Source: Peptostreptococcaceae bacterium (lineage in GTDB: Bacteria; Bacillota_A; Clostridia; Peptostreptococcales; Anaerovoracaceae). From it: DNA of 6,671 nt. Of this stretch, positions 6,497 to 6,671 are shown one piece after another (the stretch's first letter is position 1; each line of letters opens with the position of its first letter). The translations under genes and the position numbers were made by a program. The notes below the pieces were generated by a model. That model searched no databases, was not told the DNA's origin, and worked only from the letters and a program-made list of their open reading frames with translations. The stretch spans positions 1 through 6,671 of the forward strand of contig JAENWH010000104.1 in the NCBI GenBank assembly GCA_016650135.1, written 5' to 3'.

Positions 6497-6671
6497 ATGA
6501 ATCGAAAGACATTACTACAAACTGTTAACAACGATCATCCTTCAGCTATTCCTGTAATTTTCCACATTAATCTATCATGCTGGGATCACTACGACAGATC
6601 TATTCTCTCTGAATTGGTACTCTCCCATCCAACACTCTTTCCAGAAGGACTCCCCAACTACTGTAGTCCAG
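6497..6671 (+). CDS. Uroporphyrinogen decarboxylase (URO-D)-like protein, N-terminal fragment (3' end cut off by window)
   Basis: Only 58 codons are visible and the frame is open to the window edge. The start ATG is preceded by a G-rich region (AAGGGTGGGG), an acceptable though not ideal ribosome site, and lies behind a good promoter. The opening pattern, NRKTLLQTVNNDHPSAIPVIFHINLSCW, follows the usual layout of the URO-D-like superfamily N-terminus (an R-x-x-hydrophobic helix, then a P...(I/V)PV turn into the first barrel strand). The later SHPTLFPEG segment fits the same proteins as I recall them. Such proteins in sugar loci are generally not heme enzymes; the wider family includes MtaA/CmuA-type methyltransferases. 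The family call is from a short fragment, so function is open. Transcription diverges from the ABC operon, suggesting shared control. Confidence 0.5.
   Translation, partial: MNRKTLLQTVNNDHPSAIPVIFHINLSCWDHYDRSILSELVLSHPTLFPEGLPNYCSP

Overview
The window looks like a carbohydrate-uptake and catabolism locus from a diderm bacterium, most likely a spirochaete of the Sphaerochaeta/Treponema kind. The taxon call rests on the binding protein's leader, which ends in AAGQKE without a lipobox cysteine (a pattern I associate with spirochaete solute-binding proteins), on the low-to-moderate GC content (about 40% by eye), and on a galactitol-type PTS permease next to a CUT1-type ABC operon. It is an inference, not proof.

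Layout. At the left edge (2-988, +) is the 3' three quarters of a PTS EIIC gene of the galactitol (GatC/SgcC) family. It ends in a small hairpin plus T-tract. It converges on a five-gene minus-strand operon, and the gap between them (989-1160) holds a perfect 40-bp palindrome. Read in the direction of transcription, from right to left, the operon is: periplasmic sugar-binding protein (6260-5019), MalF/UgpA-type permease (4928-4026), MalG/UgpE-type permease (4029-3190, ATGA overlap), TIM-barrel sugar (phosphate) isomerase/epimerase (3032-2190), and Gfo/Idh/MocA oxidoreductase (2174-1161). At the right edge a divergent gene starts at 6497 (+). Its 58 visible codons resemble the N-terminus of the uroporphyrinogen decarboxylase (URO-D)-like family.

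Regulation visible in the sequence. The 236-bp divergent gap (6261-6496) contains two good sigma70-type promoters pointing outward, with -35 boxes 29 bp apart. An inverted repeat (TACTGTA-N4-TACAGTA) sits directly downstream of the -10 of the operon promoter, where a repressor operator would lie, and a second inverted repeat lies in the leader. Inside the operon each gap over about 80 bp carries one strong stem-loop: 4975-4999 after the binding protein and 3086-3114 after the permeases. The transcript is thus divided into a binding-protein segment, a permease segment and an enzyme segment.

How the parts fit. The binding protein and two permeases would import a sugar, glycoside or oligosaccharide, powered by an ATPase encoded elsewhere because no MalK/MsmK/UgpC gene is present. 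The oxidoreductase and the TIM-barrel protein would then convert the imported sugar through a keto intermediate. No glycoside hydrolase, kinase or regulator is encoded in the window. The substrate cannot be named from sequence alone. I see no CRISPR array, RNA gene, transposon or other clearly unprecedented system. The most interesting points are the enzyme pair without a hydrolase, the divergent URO-D-like gene, and the structured intergenic regions.
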